21,419 bases of DNA from Pelargonium cotyledonis (lineage: Eukaryota > Streptophyta > Magnoliopsida > Geraniales > Geraniaceae): positions 1 to 21,419 of the forward strand of contig JAYMTA010001165.1 in NCBI GenBank assembly GCA_036897625.1, written 5' to 3'. The notes beneath the pieces were generated by a model. The model saw nothing but the letters and a program-made list of their open reading frames with translations, was not told where the DNA came from and ran no database searches. A program made the translations under genes and the position numbers. This document shows positions 20,828-21,419 of the stretch, piece by piece (the stretch's first letter is position 1; each line of letters opens with the position of its first letter).

Positions 20828-21248
20828 AACCCAAAATGAACACGTCGTCCTGCGGGAGCACGGTGCGTTGCTCACTTTCCGGCCACCAACTGCGGCGGCT
20901 CCGGGTGAAATTCTGGGCCGCGTGCCGCCGTTCCCGGTGGATCTGCTCCTCGTAAAGGGCCATATGTGGATGTTCGGCTCGGTTACAGCCGCGCTCAAAA
21001 TCTCGGGTCCAGGTCGGAGTTCCATGGCAGTGACCGAAGGCTCCGAGTGGTCCGGCGGTTGTGTCTCTGTTTGATCGGAACAACCATCTGGGTTTTGAGG
21101 GAGTAGGTGGGAGAGGGAGGAGGACGCCGCCGGAGAAGAGCTCGTCGGCGGAGAGAAGGTTGGGTTGAGGGAAAGAGGGGTTGCGGAGTGGAGAGAGGGT
21201 GGAGGATGCAGAGAGAGCCATCAGAGTTGAGAAAGAAAGTGGTTTCAT
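20828..21248 (-). pseudogene. Frameshifted, truncated plant gene 5' fragment (MAKR/DUF1645-like)
   Basis: On the minus strand, ATG at 21248 opens a frame through LLSADELFSGGVLLPLPPTP to about 21078. A different frame then carries SAAVTEPNIHIWPF, RSRSTGNGGTRPR and GRKVSNAPCSR down to about 20849. Both halves resemble one kind of plant protein, in which an '(A)DELF..G.LLPL' block is followed by 'WPF(S/T)RS.SAGNGGTRP' and 'RKVS.APCSRS' (membrane-associated kinase regulator/DUF1645-like). The single frame change near 21050-21090 therefore suggests an indel. The similarity stops abruptly at CSRR, where repeat-like sequence begins, so the remainder is missing. The region is clearly more GC-rich than its surroundings. 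It lies antisense in PEX22 intron 6. Family assignment is from memory of motif patterns; a real gene with different splicing is possible. Confidence 0.45.
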
Positions 21249-21255
21249 GTTGATG

Positions 21256-21351
21256 CTACTGTGAAGCGGACGAGTCCTTTTTCATGTGAGGTGTGAGAGA
21301 GAAACCCAACCAGTTGTTGTTGCTGCTACTGCCATTGTTGATATCACTCAT
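21256..21351 (-). pseudogene. Short frame resembling the N-terminus of ANT/AIL AP2-type factors
   Basis: ATG at 21351 (minus strand) opens a 31-residue frame containing an Asn/Ser-rich start and NNNWLGFSLTPHMK, ending TAG at 21258-21256. 'NNWLGFSLSPHM' is a signature N-terminal motif of AINTEGUMENTA-like/PLETHORA transcription factors. Read past the stop in the same frame, the next ~20 residues include NSDGSLCI, resembling a further ANT-family block. No AP2 DNA-binding domain is present in the window. It lies 7 bases upstream of the next fragment's ATG, so it may be its leader/uORF or a separate captured fragment. Confidence 0.35.
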
Positions 21352-21419
21352 TTTATTCTCTATTTTTCTTTTTGGTCAAAATAGAGAGAAAGAAAAGAAA
21401 GGATATATATATATGAATG

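Noticed and set aside
1-21419. CRISPR array, bacterial operon or integrated virus
   Set aside because: No regularly spaced repeats, no prokaryotic gene layout, and no viral coding sequence seen; intron-split plant genes explain the coding content.

Overview
The window looks like nuclear DNA of a flowering plant, probably a eudicot. It is AT-rich between genes, and its three genes are split by GT...AG introns with plant-type T-rich acceptors. Predicted exons join in frame into plant-specific or plant-conserved proteins, and several plant transposon types are present. Species was not determined. All gene models were built by eye from splice sites and reading-frame continuity.

Layout. (1) 1-3600 is gene-poor. 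It holds a 5'-truncated LINE fragment (about 489-840), a Helitron-type 3' terminus ending at 1030, and a weak MITE candidate (2225-2397). (2) About 3600-9300 is a plus-strand gene with eight coding exons encoding a 295-residue nuclear-type protein, with a SANT/Myb-like domain, a basic NLS and a C-terminal DUF3755-type domain. Its leader carries an intron and a 30-codon upstream frame. (3) 9234-11575 is intergenic, with a Stowaway-like MITE, a diverged direct repeat and a poly(T) tract between short direct repeats. (4) About 11575-14170 is a minus-strand gene for a PsbQ-like four-helix protein (PnsL3/PQL-like). Its predicted mRNA has no ATG upstream of a start that omits any plastid transit peptide. 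(5) 14200-16800 is intergenic, with a 718-bp retroposed segment flanked by a perfect 16-bp target-site duplication. (6) 16846 to beyond 20456 is a plus-strand PEX22 gene, the peroxisomal membrane anchor of the ubiquitin-conjugating enzyme PEX4. Six exons (204 codons) are visible and the 3' exon(s) lie past the window. Its introns contain a complete minus-strand SINE with a 12-bp duplication, a Stowaway-like MITE and, at the right edge, MULE-like repeat sequence joined to antisense gene fragments.

The three genes serve unrelated processes (nuclear/chromatin-type protein, thylakoid NDH/PSII-type subunit, peroxisome biogenesis), and I see no functional cluster. I found no convincing new biological system. 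The most unusual items are the PsbQ-like protein without a visible targeting peptide, the frameshifted chimeric gene fragments antisense in the PEX22 intron, the upstream frame that could end one base before the main ATG of the first gene, and two homopolymer tracts flanked by direct repeats.
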